DNA from: Liolophura sinensis
Taxonomy: Eukaryota > Mollusca > Polyplacophora > Chitonida > Chitonidae
DNA length: 64,000 nt
NCBI RefSeq assembly: GCF_032854445.1
Contig: NC_088300.1
Span: 17,613,570 to 17,677,569, forward strand
Direction: 5' to 3'
The position numbers were made by a program, and so were the translations under genes. The notes under the pieces are model-generated. The model saw only the letters and a list, made by a program, of their open reading frames with translations, was not told the origin of the DNA and did no database searches. This document shows positions 24,712 through 37,200 of the stretch, piece after piece (the stretch's first letter is position 1; each line of letters opens with the position of its first letter).

Positions 24712-26340
24712 AATACGTCTGATTCTTCTTTATGCGATTGTTGACTTTTCTGTTCTACGGGTATTTTCGCTGCATTCTCAGTATGGTTGTTGAAGCCTTG
24801 CTGCGAAGGTGTGCCAGAGTGTTGAGGAGCTGACCACCATCTCTGGACTACACTTCTTAGCACATGTCTTGCTTCTGTACTTTGTGTAACAGTCGCTTGG
24901 CATATGTTCTGTTTGACAGCTATCTTCATGATTCTTTGTAATCGTTCTTAACGAACCACACGCTGTGATCCAAGCGTGGCAGACATTTTGTCCAGATGTG
25001 CCCATCACGGCCTAACCAAGCAGAATATTAACTACATAAGGCTGTGCTTTAGGAAAGCTTGAAGTTTAAATGGAAACGGAATTAACATATAAAACGCCAA
25101 ACAAATCAAACAGATAACTTGAAAGAGATATTGTGTACATTCCTTACAAATCCGTTTATTTCATCATTTTTGTTTCCTGAATATATTTGTGTACAGCTGT
25201 TATTGAGAATATGTTCATTGAGATTTGTAATACAGTTTAAATTATACATTTTGTCAGATTCTTGTCATCATGTGATACTACTCTCTACAGGGTGGCTGTA
25301 AAATTAGACATAACCGCCTAATTTTAAAACCGAATCAACAATGCATTGCTGTAAAAAACCGTGGGAGATGTGTTTAGCCACCTGTCACCAGATTTTTCAT
25401 GTGTAATCGGTGCTTGGTGTTCTGCGCGGCCATCCTCAGTAATATTGGACACCTGCTTTTGTGGTCAGATTTGTGGATGGAAGAAATCGGACAAAAACCA
25501 ACGCACCTGACAATTTTTATGACGTAATGATCCAACGCGTAACCAACTGTGGGTATGATAGTGCTTGTGTTGTCTACTACGGAAGCGATGCCTTGCAAGA
25601 CTCAAGCAGCCGGAAATGGCATCGTAAAACCAATTTACCTATGTTTATGTGTGAAGAAAGCTTTCTCGTTTTCACAAATAAATGAGAATCTGTCCGCGTG
25701 TTCACAAAGCTATCTCAACCTGCACATCAACTCTTATAGTAACATGCACATTCATATTCTGCGCGATCTATTAATCTACTTTACAAAAATTGCATCGTCA
25801 CGAAAAATCATACGGCATGGAGACCGTTATGTTAACGGTGGACGCAATCTCTCATTTGGTTATATATCCGTAATCACGTGTGTATTTCCGTGGACTTCAC
25901 AAGCCAGTGCTACGAAACATTCCATTCTATTATTCAGCTAGGTCAGAAGGGTTGCAATGGCTTTCATGTGATAACGCCAGTGGAGTTTTAATTTGTTCAT
26001 AATAACAGGTTCAACCATTTTCTCATATTTGAAGTTTGTGGATGACGATGAAGTTTGGCTTCTAGGCTATCGTAAGATAGTTCAGCAGGAAACAAGATTG
26101 AAGACCTTTTGCGTGCGACATAATTGTGGTGCACAAAATTAAAAAACAAAAAAACATCCTTCACTGAGATGTCACTGAGAATGGAAACAATAAAAGAAAA
26201 GCATTTTGTATAGATAGGCTCTTCTTGGTTTTCTGTATAAAGCTTATTAATAAGTGACCAGTTCGACATTTGTATATACACTTAACCAAATAAGATTAAT
26301 TGGTCAACCAAGTAACTGTTATTACCAGACTATAATCAGA
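24712..26340. other. GCHFR 3' flank, gene-free
   Basis: Open frames up to 130 codons exist (for example 25549-25941) but have no splice context or family similarity. Nothing further is supported. Confidence 0.5.
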
Positions 26341-26344
26341 ATTT

Positions 26345-26450
26345 AATTTAATTTATTTATTTGATTTGTGTTTCACTCTATACTCAAGAATATTTTACGT
26401 AGACGACGGCGGCCATCATTATGATACCCGAGCCTGGGAAACGTCAGAAC
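26345..26450 (-). mobile_element. SINE fragment, minus strand
   Basis: TTATTTATTTGATTTGTGTT, CTCAAGAATATTTTACGTAG and ACGGCGGCCATCATTATGA are the reversed 3' end of the CaaT-tailed family. Confidence 0.75.
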
Positions 26451-26784
26451 GAGATATGTCCCCGAGTATCTGTTACATTTATACTAATTCAGTGGTGTTG
26501 TTACACCTAGCCAGCAACCACAGGAGAGGTTTACTGGGTCATTGGGGTTTGAAGGTCATATCTGTTGATATCTAGCATTACAACGGTTTTACCATTCATT
26601 AGTAAGTATTGCTTTGTTCACGACATAGTAAATAATGATGAAACTATGCAAACTACAGTCGTGAGGTATTGGCCTGGTTGATGAATCCAATTTATGAATA
26701 TATTCAGATTTTACACGGACTATGTCCTACAGTATATATCATGCACACACTGCGGCAGAACTACATTAACTGTCTTGGTGTATT

Positions 26785-26870
26785 GATTTATTTATTTATT
26801 TTATTGGTGTTTATTGGTGCACCCCGCCCGATTTCCGACGACGTGTCTTATTATAGCGTATATACCAGTG
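26785..26870 (-). mobile_element. Short SINE tail fragment, minus strand
   Basis: A TTTATTTATTT run followed by TATTGGTGTTTATTGGTG, then unrelated sequence. This is a small remnant only. Confidence 0.4.
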
Positions 26871-27375
26871 TCACAACATAACACGTAATGACCTACATGC
26901 TGCAGAGAAACTATTAACCGATTTGGTGAAGCAGGTAAGCGTATATACAAGAGAGTTACTGTTCTTGTCGTCCAGAACAACTGGACAACAACCTAAGTGC
27001 TATTCTACGAAGTATTCTATTTCTGAATAAATTATACCGCCTGCACCCACATGTGTCCACCATGTTGTTCGATCAGCTGGTCCTTTCGACTGGGCACAAT
27101 TTTGGAGTTCATAAGCTGTAGCTTCACATCATCATTTTTTATCAACAAGTGAGCTGGAATAACGTATAGTTAGGCAAATCATGACGTGAGTAAAATTTGC
27201 TTCAGGACACATTAAATGCGTGGTGTAATTTTGTTGTACCGTATATAGGCAGGGGTCTAACAATAGACTGGTACGACAAATATGTGGGTGTACATGCACG
27301 TACTTGTACTGACATTATAAAGGCGCTATCGGTAACCCTTGCTCTGAGTTAATACCAGATCTACTAATGTATACA

Positions 27376-27520
27376 TTTATTTATTTGATTGGTGTTTTAC
27401 GCCGTACTCAAGAATATTTCACTTATACGACGGCGGCCAGCATTATGGTGGGAGGAAACCGGGCAGAACCCCACGGGAGACCCACGACCATCGGCAAACT
27501 GCTGAAGACCTTCTCACGTA
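27376..27520 (-). mobile_element. SINE, minus strand, well preserved 3' half
   Basis: TTTGATTGGTGTTTTACGCC, CAAGAATATTTCACTTATAC, GACGGCGGCCAGCATTATGG and GGAAACCGGGCAGAACCCC follow in consensus order. The copy ends before the tRNA-like head. Confidence 0.85.
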
Positions 27521-27639
27521 CATTAATGTATACATAGTAACCTCTTGTGAGACATGTGCATGATATGTAACTTACACCAGTAACTATTATCAATATAACT
27601 ACATGTACAACTGTACTATTTACAGATAATATTGGTCTG

Positions 27640-27755
27640 GTAACAGCCTGCGGATGGGTCGTGGGTTTCCCCGTCTATGCCATTTGTTCACCCATGCACC
27701 ATGGTGCTGGCCCGCATAAGTGAAATATTGTTCAGTAAACCGTAATATAATACTG
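27640..27755 (+). mobile_element. SINE 3' fragment, plus strand
   Basis: CAGCCTGCGGATGGGTCGTG, CACCATGGTGCTGGCCCG and AAGTGAAATATTGTTCAGTA match the family with several substitutions. Confidence 0.7.
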
Positions 27756-28021
27756 TGAATAATGATAATGATGTCAGAAAGTGAATTTCAAGCCTAGGGT
27801 TGTTTTAGAGATATTCCCGCATGTACATTTTTGTATATGGGATACGTCATAAGTTTGCAAACGTTTAATAGCACTTAGTAAAACACTTTTGCATTCCAGA
27901 GACTCCCTGTTAAGGTTTAATTGTTGGAGAAGTCAATGTCGGCAAGACATCCTTACAGATCTATGAGGCAAGTTTCATTTTTATCCACAGCGTCATTTTT
28001 TAAATTCGTTATTGTCCCATG

Positions 28022-28066
28022 TTTGAATGAATGAATGCTTGGGGTTTTATGTCGTTCTCATGTTTG
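28022..28066 (-). mobile_element. V-SINE tail fragment, minus strand
   Basis: TGAATGAATGAATGCTTGGG followed by GTTTTATGTCGTTCTCA is the reversed tail of the RUDI-like family. It lies in an intron of copy A. Confidence 0.6.
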
Positions 28067-29071
28067 AGATTCTGCGCAGTCAAAGTTATACAGGACACGC
28101 AAATTAAACCGTCAAACTGAACCTGAGTGCTGGGCGCCAGCTATATACATAGAAGTGGGGTTCTCCGTTTCCGTTCCAGAAACGATTTACTTGGCAGTTT
28201 CGGTCTGTCGCTCCGGAGAAGTTAATTTATAGTTTAGGCTAGACCAATTTAATTTTGTGTTTAAAGATCGACGCCAAAAAAATTAAATAAACCTGTTGAC
28301 AGAGTTCACATTTCCAACAAATTAGGACGGTTTTTAAGTTTATTTTTATAACCTCCGATGACAATGAGACAATATTTGTTCTGCTGGTAAAAACAATACT
28401 TTAAGTTGGTGTGGCATCTCTTGGGAAAATGTTCACGTCTGAGTGGGTTTATATCGTCAATATTCATGATTATACGCATATTTACAGCCTTACCTTTTAT
28501 GTGCCTTTTCTTTCGTTGCTCAGGGGAACCAATTGCATGAGAGATACATACCGACCCATTGCGTAGACTTTGTAAGTATAGAAATTAGGATTTGTTAATT
28601 GTTAACTGCTATGCAGCAACACTTCGACTTACAGAATTCAACACTTTGGAACTTTGGCCGAAGGGTTACTTCGCGCTTGGACAAATTTCCCCTAAGCTAA
28701 TGTTTTGCGCGGTTTTTGTTAGTTGGAGATGACCCAAAGTTCTCAACAGGCGCTTGGATATATTGTGTGATGTATGTGTGACGTGTGTCCTGTCTTTCGC
28801 ATGTCTCTATATGACTACTTTGTGAAGGACATATTGCACTGCGCAATTGTGACTGTTCTTTTAAAGGACATATAACATTGGAAAATTAACTTGTATAGAT
28901 CGTTCGAATGTAAGACCAGAGTTATTTAACTGACTCAACATGGCCGTAAAGCTTCTTAGTGCATAGGTAGCTTTGATCATGCTGGCATGTACAGGACTAA
29001 TTATTTCTACGAGAATAACATGTATAAGTAAACAATCCACATAGCCATGCAGATATACATTATGTGTACAT

Positions 29072-29170
29072 TGGTTTGGTTCCTTACGCCATACTTAAGA
29101 ATATTTCACTTGTATGACGTCGTACAGATTTGCAGGTGGGAGTAAGCTGGGTAGAGCACGGGAAAACATA
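29072..29170 (-). mobile_element. Diverged SINE fragment, minus strand
   Basis: TTACGCCATACTTAAGAATA, TTTCACTTGTATGACGTCGT and GCTGGGTAGAGCACGGGAAA keep the reversed family order. It sits in an intron of copy A. Confidence 0.65.
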
Positions 29171-30416
29171 ATCTGAAACCTGAAACATCACACCTGAAGT
29201 AATGCCGGGGTAGAAAGTGAGGTTATAGAATGGAAGTAGAAATAATAAAATATACTTTCTTTCAGCAGATATGCTTTGCAAGATATGTTTTGCAGCTGTA
29301 ACATCTTTGTGGTCATATATCAAAACCATTGCTTTATGCTATTTTTTCAGTCCATAAGAACCCTCTGCGTAGACGAGAAAATCATACGGCTGCAACTAGT
29401 AAGTGGACAGTATGGATGGTACTTCTATTTTTGTTCGTTTTTTTCTGTCAACAAAGTGAAAATGGCGACGTAAATGAACGTGAACAATAATTATTCTATA
29501 GGCTATCAATCGTATTGCTGGTTGCCTCACCCAGTGGATTGTTTTACTTATAGGCCTATAGCTTTTGTTAGATTTTCCACGCACAAAATATGAGGATTTC
29601 ACACCTTCAGGTCATTCAGACAAGTGTGTCAAAATATACTACATCAAACACTTTTACTTTTAAACTCTGAAGATGGTAAATACGTGGACAGAGCGTTCAC
29701 GACGTCGATTCTGATTAGCCAGGGACTAAGGGCGTATAAAGCATCGGCGTTAATTACATCAACATGCTGCCTTTTTGATCAGTTGCATTCTAAGCGTGAC
29801 TGTGATATATTAATACTATTCGACCTGGAGGTTTCCCACGAACGATGAGTTTAAATTTTTATTTGAACGCCATTCGTAGCATATCGACTGTATTCCATGA
29901 ATCATTGAAAACTAATGTCTGTTTCTCGCTTACCAGCTTTATTTACTTTTTGTATAGTTCTTTTGTAAATATTCCTGTATGAACTTAGTGATTTTGATCG
30001 TGTTGATTGTGGAAAGTGACCCTAAAATTTTCGGCTTTTGATTTTTTATATTGTTAACATAACGTTTGTTTTTTTTATAATTCTTGTATGCCTGTCCAGT
30101 CTGAGTTAATACTGATGTGTATATGTGTAAATAGCAGAGTAGTCTATACCAATACAAGCCTATCAGGCCGATTTATTATATATTAGCATAAAGTACATAT
30201 AACAAATATGTTGTTATTGCAGTGGGACGCGTCGGGGAATGAGAGATACAGGTCTTTGTTGAACTCGTACTGCCGAGGAGCTCAGGGTGTTATCATAGTG
30301 TATGATGTAACTAACAAAGTGAGATTTTTTGCCCTTACTCGAAAAATAGCATATTCTTAATATTTACCGATATTAATTTATTTTGAAAATTAAGAGAACC
30401 ATCTGAGTAAAGTGCT

Positions 30417-30650
30417 ACTTAAACATTTGTCACAAAAACTATCAACAGACGATCCCAAGGATATGCCTGTTAAAGATTTGTCACATCAGTGGACGATCCC
30501 AGGTAAATACCTGATAAAGATTGTCACAAAGATCGACTATTGGACGGTCCCAACATGAAAATGATTGTTAAACGTTCCTTATAAAGCTATCATTGAAGGA
30601 TCTTAAGATGTGATACGTCAAATATGTCAGTGGATTATCCTCAGGAAATG
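30417..30650 (+). repeat. Four degenerate ~55-60-bp units in copy A
   Basis: Units share TTGTCACA, GTGGACGATCCCA (or GGACGGTCCCA) and CCTGTTAAAGA-like words. They occupy the start of the intron in which the missing NKxD exon would be expected. Confidence 0.6.
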
Positions 30651-32194
30651 ATTTTAGACGACGGGGTAAAACACTGACCCTTTGGAAGTTACATACACAC
30701 TTGCCCACATGTTACGTAGAGATATGCACACCATATTGGTGGAGAACAAGTGGTCTTTATCTATTGTCAGACTGTTTAAACGGCAACACGAGCGTCGTCG
30801 ATCACTGAGCGTCGTTAAACAGTAATCATTCAGTGTCGGTGACCGGGTTTGACCCCGCACATCGTGTGGCCTTAATTGGTTATGTGTTTGTCTTTTATTT
30901 AAAGGCGTTCAGCTTAACCAGTTGGCTGGTTAACTATTAGCATTAATGACATTCTAACTTTGGAAAGTTGCAAGTTCGAAGATCTCTTGAGGTTATTAGA
31001 TGACTCAAAGTATTCATTCCTACATCTCTTGACGTTATTATACAATTTTTCCAATAGCTGTTTGCGATATAGGCCCAGGCATTTTAGACTAGCGGATCTT
31101 TACGTCATATCTGTAAGTCCTGACCAGTGAAGTCACAAGTTCGCAACCAGCTCCGACTGGTTTGGTTCCGGTTTTACTCCAGGAGCTTTGCTAGGTATGG
31201 TACGCTGGTAGATCTAAATCAGTGTGGGTTGAATTTAAACAAAATGTCTCGATAAATGAGAAAGTTACATTTGATTAAAAGACTGGAGACCAGTAAGTAT
31301 GGCAAGAGTCATGCTGTTTAATAAATGTTCAATAACTAATGTAGTGTCCTTTCTTTTTCTATACTCCAATTTTATTCCTGCACTCAGACCCTCGCGGAGA
31401 AGTATCAGATGGAATACTTCGAGACAAGTGCTAAAGGCGGAGAGAGCGTTACCAGTATGTTCAAATCTGTTACTAAAAACCTGATGTATCACGTGGAATC
31501 GGAAGGATTACATCGACGCCATGCCTTCGGGGCTCGACCTCCGGCAAGACGTTCTGCAGCCTGTGCTGTCTTGTGACGCCTGCTAACTTACGTAGGGACA
31601 AGGCTGGAGTTTCCGTTAAATGCCTTGATTTTCCGTGTGGACAACCCAATTCCGCAGAACACCGAGTCTATAGCGACCATGGCACAGTATTAAGCTTTGT
31701 GAAGCACGTTTAGTTGTCGTTACCTGAGTTGTGTTTCTAGGGACACGTACAGATGTTGTTGTCCTGGCAAATGTTGCTTATGATGTGAATGGGATTTAGG
31801 ACATCATCTGCTGAACATCGGAACTAAATTCATGCAGATCGCGTCGGGTGTATAACACAGTGCTTGTCCAAGGTATAACGTCCAGGCCTTGGTGATATAG
31901 GTGTAACTACACGTGTTTTTGCGGCGTAAGACAACAATTGTACAGCATCGATGTTTGTCAAACCTGGCCTTGACATTTGTACACTGCCCGGTTTCCACTG
32001 CTTGTGGTGCCTTGGTCACAATAAAGAGGTTGCACGAGACATCGTCACCCTTGAAGAACACTAGCCAGTCAGCCATATAGGAGTCCTGGTAACATAGGCT
32101 GGAATGGCTATGTTGTACTCATACAAGATGGCTTCTTGATAAAATCACACATTGTAGTGGATTTTTATTATTTCTGAGCATTGATAGCTGTATA

Positions 32195-32315
32195 TTTATA
32201 CTTATTTGATTGGTGTTTAACGCCGTACTTCAGAAAATTTCCTTATAACACGGCGGCCAGCATTATCGTGAAAGGAAACCGGGCAGAGCCCAGGGGAAAC
32301 TCCACCCATGAAACT
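32195..32315 (-). mobile_element. SINE fragment, minus strand
   Basis: TTATTTGATTGGTGTTTAAC, CGGCGGCCAGCATTATCGTG and GGAAACCGGGCAGAGCCCAG are in the family order, with a missing tRNA-like head. Confidence 0.8.
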
Positions 32316-33116
32316 GACAGCTATCATTTTAGTGAAAACTTCTTGAGCATGGTGTTAATCGATACTCAATCACTCAATCCATTAGGCAATCAAACCAAAT
32401 TGTTTACACAGACCGTATACATAGGCTGTATGTCATGTGAGGTCCCTGGCTTGATCAGGCAGTTATATAACTCTCACTGCGACCAGCTGGCCTTTCAACA
32501 ACGAGTTCCAGTTCTTTCTAGTTCGCCTTTAAAAGAAGACAAACAAAAATATAATCAAGGTTATTATACACAGCTGAACGGGCATTTTTTTATTAAGTAC
32601 TTGGTAACTCTATGGATCATTTTTTAATCTGGAATTCTTACGAGGCCATGCGATATGCCATTTTACAGAAATCGGAAACACGATATCGAGTCAGAAGTAT
32701 GCTACGCTCTTCAGCATTTGAAGCGAGGACGCACTCTTTATGGCCTCCTGGTTGAGACCTTGATATTCCATTACCACTTTCTCGTTAAAATGGCTTAAAT
32801 GTATCAGAATTGTCTCGTAATCAGAAGGAAAACTCCTGATTTAACACTATCTCTACATGGTAAAATGGTGAACTAGGAACGGGTGATGTCAGCGGAACAG
32901 ACGCCTTCTCGGGTGGTAGAAATATTCACCCTTGATTTATTAACACTGAGAGCATGGCGGCCCGCTCGATTTCCCGACGTGGGCGTGTTTGCTTACTTTG
33001 AACAGCGATATCTCGGTTATCTTACATCACAAAAATGAAAGAGGCTTTTTTTTAAAATATATGACTGTTTATCAATACATATATATATTTGGTCTAGTGT
33101 TGTCTTTTCTTTTAAG

Positions 33117-33252
33117 TCTGGGAGTTTGTCAGGATCCTGTCGAATAGGTTGTGGTGTACTCTGTAAGTTTGTCAGGTTCCTGTCGAATAGGCTGTGGTTT
33201 ACTCCGGGAGTTTGTCGGATTCCTGTCGAATAGGCTGTAGTTTAATCTGGAG
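33117..33252 (+). repeat. Three tandem ~43-bp units
   Basis: GAGTTTGTCAGGATCCTGTC, followed by GAATAGGTTGTGG, is repeated three times with a few substitutions. Confidence 0.85.
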
Positions 33253-34299
33253 TTTACCCATATCATCTACCATATTCCCGTTTAACATTTGCTGAGAATA
33301 ATGGAACGCATGAAGCTTAACCTTAGCCGTTTAACAGCTCAGGTAACATTACTACATTTCTGTCACAGCCGTGTTACACTGGTTGAGTAATGCACAGGGC
33401 AGATCTTTTCCTTTGGCTTACAGTAATCCAATATTGGAAAAGCGATTTAATGAGCTATGCGTTAGTTACGTAGCCGGTGTGGAAATTGATTTGCAAGAGA
33501 TATAGACAGAAAGTCATGTTCCTAGTTAACGATCAAGGATGCCTTCTATATTGCTTCGGAGATCGCAAATGCTTTTACTCGACCAAGATGAAACAAGCTG
33601 CCTTTTTAACTACGCAAACTATCTTATATAAGAAAAATAATAGCCTGATTGTGATGGTCAATGTCAGACACACCGTAAAGACCATAACCCTGTTTTGTTT
33701 GCCATCTACCAAGTCCAAATCAATAATGTTATTGTAAGTGATACCTTCCACAGCAGCTAGACTGGTATTAAGAGACAGTGGTGTAGCTGAAGGCTGCACA
33801 CTTAAGTTAATGGATTTCTCTGATAGAACTACCACAACTCATTTCCATCAACAAATAAATACTGTTCAATACTTGCTAACTTATGTAATACAGCCTGGGT
33901 CTGTCTGTGTGCTTCAAATGTATGCTCTCATAGGTACAAACTGCCACGGTGTTGCTAAATACTGCCATTGTGGCGTTCCCCCCTAAACCTTCACATCAGT
34001 GGAGGACGTAGTTACTCACTCTGATTATCAGCTCTGAAACAACGCCCAGATATCTGAGATAGCGAATGTAGCGAGTGTAGCGAGTGTAGCGAGTCTACTG
34101 CCTTTTTGCCATGCATAATGTATGACAGTACGTGGTGTCTAACTGGTTGCCAAGGTCTTGGTTCCAGTTGCACAGGTACTCCAGATTTAATGTCCCGGAG
34201 AGGTGTGGGTCTAAGGAGCAGTCATGCGCAGTTATTTAACGGGACGTGGATTACATAGTGTTACCAGCACGGTCTGACTTTGTACGTACAGTATAAGGT

Positions 34300-37200
34300 A
34301 TGGAGGAATCAGACGGAAAGCAGGTGTAAGTATAACAAAGTGTAAGCATAAGATTGCATTCCAAGGAAAGATTTTGTGTAATAGTACATTTGATTTATCC
34401 ATTTAATGTTAAATTACTACCAACAGAGAGCTGTAGACACTCTAAGATGCAATTAGCAGCCGTCGTACACGCTGCTGAGGTCGTCAGCGAGTCATTACTG
34501 TAGTTTGCAGTTTTTGGTCAGCAGGTTTGGTGGGTACCTGGAGAGGTATTCAGGATCATACTCCTTACAGCGCATGCGTCGCTCCATACGTTTGCTTTAC
34601 ATCACTGCCACTACTATCAAATTTTGTACAGAATTCTTGAGCAATGTCGAGGTCATTGGGGTCATGAGGCAGGAAATGATGTCATGAAAACTTTCTCATG
34701 TCTCAATCTTTGTTTCTTACAAACTGAATACTTTATACACATTCATTCTCTCTGTCAGAAGTATCCACAACATGGTTCTAACCAACCCCTCAAACATTTT
34801 TCTTAATGAATGTTGATTAAATAATTCCTCGCGCGGGCATCAGTGGTGAGGCCAATCCTAAACAAGCCCACGTGCGTCGCTCGAATCAAAGAGATAAATA
34901 AACCTTTAAGTTAATCGTCCAGATAAAGGCTATTCGAGTTCACCGTCGGAACAGTTCGGGGAGCTTCGTCATACTCTTTTGAGGATGAAAGGGCGCCATA
35001 AGATGTATATACATGGTTTTGGGATGAATTCTTAAATACCAATATATTCCGATAATTTAAATAAAAAAATTCTAATTCTTATTTTCTTACAGTGACCATT
35101 TCATGAAGATTTTGCTGATCGGGGCGTCTGGAGTGGGGAAGACCTCACTTATGCTGCGCTTCGTGGTAAGGAAGTTTAAACTGTAACAGAAATTTACTCC
35201 AGGAACTCTGGTAAACCTAACCACTTTCGTTACGAGTCAAAGATTCTCGGGCACTACGCTAAACACAAATTAACTATATAAATAAAAACCACTTTGACTT
35301 GAAGTACAAAGGTTGCAGTTAATCATAACAATTCGATACACGTCATCACATATATCGACAAAGCAATAAAACCTCTATATGTAATCTTGTAATATGTAAT
35401 CTATACCAAAAGAATTTGCCAATTTGTCAGTATATACAAGTTTATATGTTTTAATTTTATATATTTTTTGTTTATTTTTATTTTTTGTGTTAGTGTTCAT
35501 TTCTGTTATATCCTTTGTGAATAGTCTATGCCTGTTGGTGGGTGAACACCATAAACAATAACTACAAACCTGTCTAGTATTAAGGCTATAGGGCTAGAGG
35601 GCTAGAGGGCTATAGGGCTAGAGGGCTATACGGCTGTACGTTATTTATTATTTATTTATTTATTCATTTGATTGGTGTTTTACGCCGTTATGGTGGGTGG
35701 AAACCGGGCACAGCCCGGGGGAAACCCACGACCATCCGCAGGTTACTGGCAGACCTTCCCACTTACGGCCGGAGAGGAAGCCAGCATGAGCTGGACACTG
35801 CTATACGGCTATATGTCTATAGGGCCATATGGCTATAGGGCTATACGGCTATTGTACTGTTAAACAGAACCATAAAGTCTACTAAGTGTTACCTTTTGCA
35901 TTGTATTTTTAGGATGACACCTTTGCCGAGGATGTGTCGACCACGGTTGGCATGGACTGTGTAAGTTTTACAAAAAATCGCCATTTTCATTGCAGGTAAC
36001 TTGAAAACAGCGTACAGGCCTATATACACCCTATGCTATATCCATTTAAACTCCAATGTGCTTGAAACACATGAGCGTCAACAGTTAAAAGTGCAGAAAA
36101 ATATAACTAAGCGAATATCATAATAAACTGCAATAAACAATGCAAATTCTCTTATTTGTTCTGCTCCATATACGATTATATTATTGTTTGTCAGGAGGTT
36201 AAGACCATCCACTTAGAAGATAAAACTATCAAGGTTCAGATTGTGAGTATTATTTTTAACATTTTTAATCATATATGTATTACCGTACTGACACTGACGG
36301 TTAAAGCTCTGGCTCCGAAGTTCAAATCAAGCTCTTGCTGCTGTGACTGCGGCTTCAAGTTAGGATGTTTATGTTCGGTGAATTAAAAACGAATTAAATA
36401 CTAAATGAATGAATAAATAATAAAATCAATACACTTTAGATTAAATTCAGAATGATTATGTTTTATGGTAAATTTGTTGATGTGTCTGCATGTAAAGTAA
36501 AGTACAGCTTTATAGTGTTGTGAAAGGTTTTACCAAACTTGTGCATGTATGTTTATATTGGTGAATTTTGACAAGGTTGTAAACTGTAAGCACACGGTTC
36601 TCTTAACACAGTGGGATACGGCTGGCCAGGAGGTATTCACCACGGTTTCCTCCGCACACTACAGAGTGGACGGTATCATGGTCATCTACAGTTCTGTGGA
36701 CCAGGTAAGACAGATGGAGGTGTGTGTAGTGATGTACAGGAGGTATTCACCACGGTTTCCTCCGCACACTACAGAGTGGACGGTATCATGGTCATCTACA
36801 GTTCTGTGGACCAGGTAAGACAGATGGAGGTGTGTGTAGTGATGTACAGGAGGTATTCTCCACGGTTTCCTCCGCACACTACAGAGTGGACGGTATCATG
36901 GTCATCTACAGTTCTGTGGACCAGGTAAGACAGATGGAGGTGTGTGTAGTGATGTACAGGAGGTATTCTCCACGGTTTCCTCCGCACACTACAGAGTGGA
37001 CGGTATCATGGTCATCTACAGTTCTGTGGACCAGGTAAGACAGATGGAGGTGTGTGTAGTGATGTACAGGAGGTATTCTCCACGGTTTCCTCCGCACACT
37101 ACAGAGTGGACGGCATCATGGTCATCTACAGTTCTGTGGACCAGGTAATACAGATGGAGGTGTGTGTAGTGATGTACAGGAGGTATTCTCCACGGTTTCC

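Larger units (their letters stand above)
27900..31576 (+). pseudogene. GTPase array copy A: Rab-like, probably a pseudogene
   Basis: Exons visible: P-loop 27900-27967, switch I 28524-28571 (YIPTHCVDF), beta2-beta3 29351-29398 (ending IIRLQL), G3 30223-30318 (WDASGNERYRSL, VIIVYDVTNK) and last exon 31388-31576 (YFETSAK, ending CAVL). A possible leader, ATGAC before GTGAGT, lies at 27181-27185. Two defects stand out. In the P-loop exon the GEVNVGKTSL segment is two bases out of register with its own 5' part, as if two single bases had been lost near 27911-27920, and its donor is GC (GAG|GCAAGT) rather than GT. The exon carrying NKxD, present in the other four copies, is not seen between 30318 and 31388, where a tandem repeat lies instead. 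The other exons are open with good splice sites, and the tail is a CaaX box (CAVL). A sequencing error in the first exon cannot be excluded, but the missing G4 exon makes an active GTPase unlikely. Confidence 0.7.
31577..34299. other. Spacer between copies A and B
   Basis: Holds the 3' flank of copy A, one SINE (32195-32315), a 43-bp repeat (33117-33252) and a tiny 9-bp repeat GCGAGTGTA near 34061-34094. A 148-codon open frame at 32181-32627 runs through the SINE and is not regarded as a gene. Confidence 0.55.

Noticed and set aside
30735-30800. A relic of the missing G4 exon of copy A: the frame near 30738 reads ILVENKWS, similar to ILVGNKSD.
   Set aside because: Only five of eight residues match, an in-frame stop lies a short way upstream, and no acceptor or donor fits. 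It could be chance.
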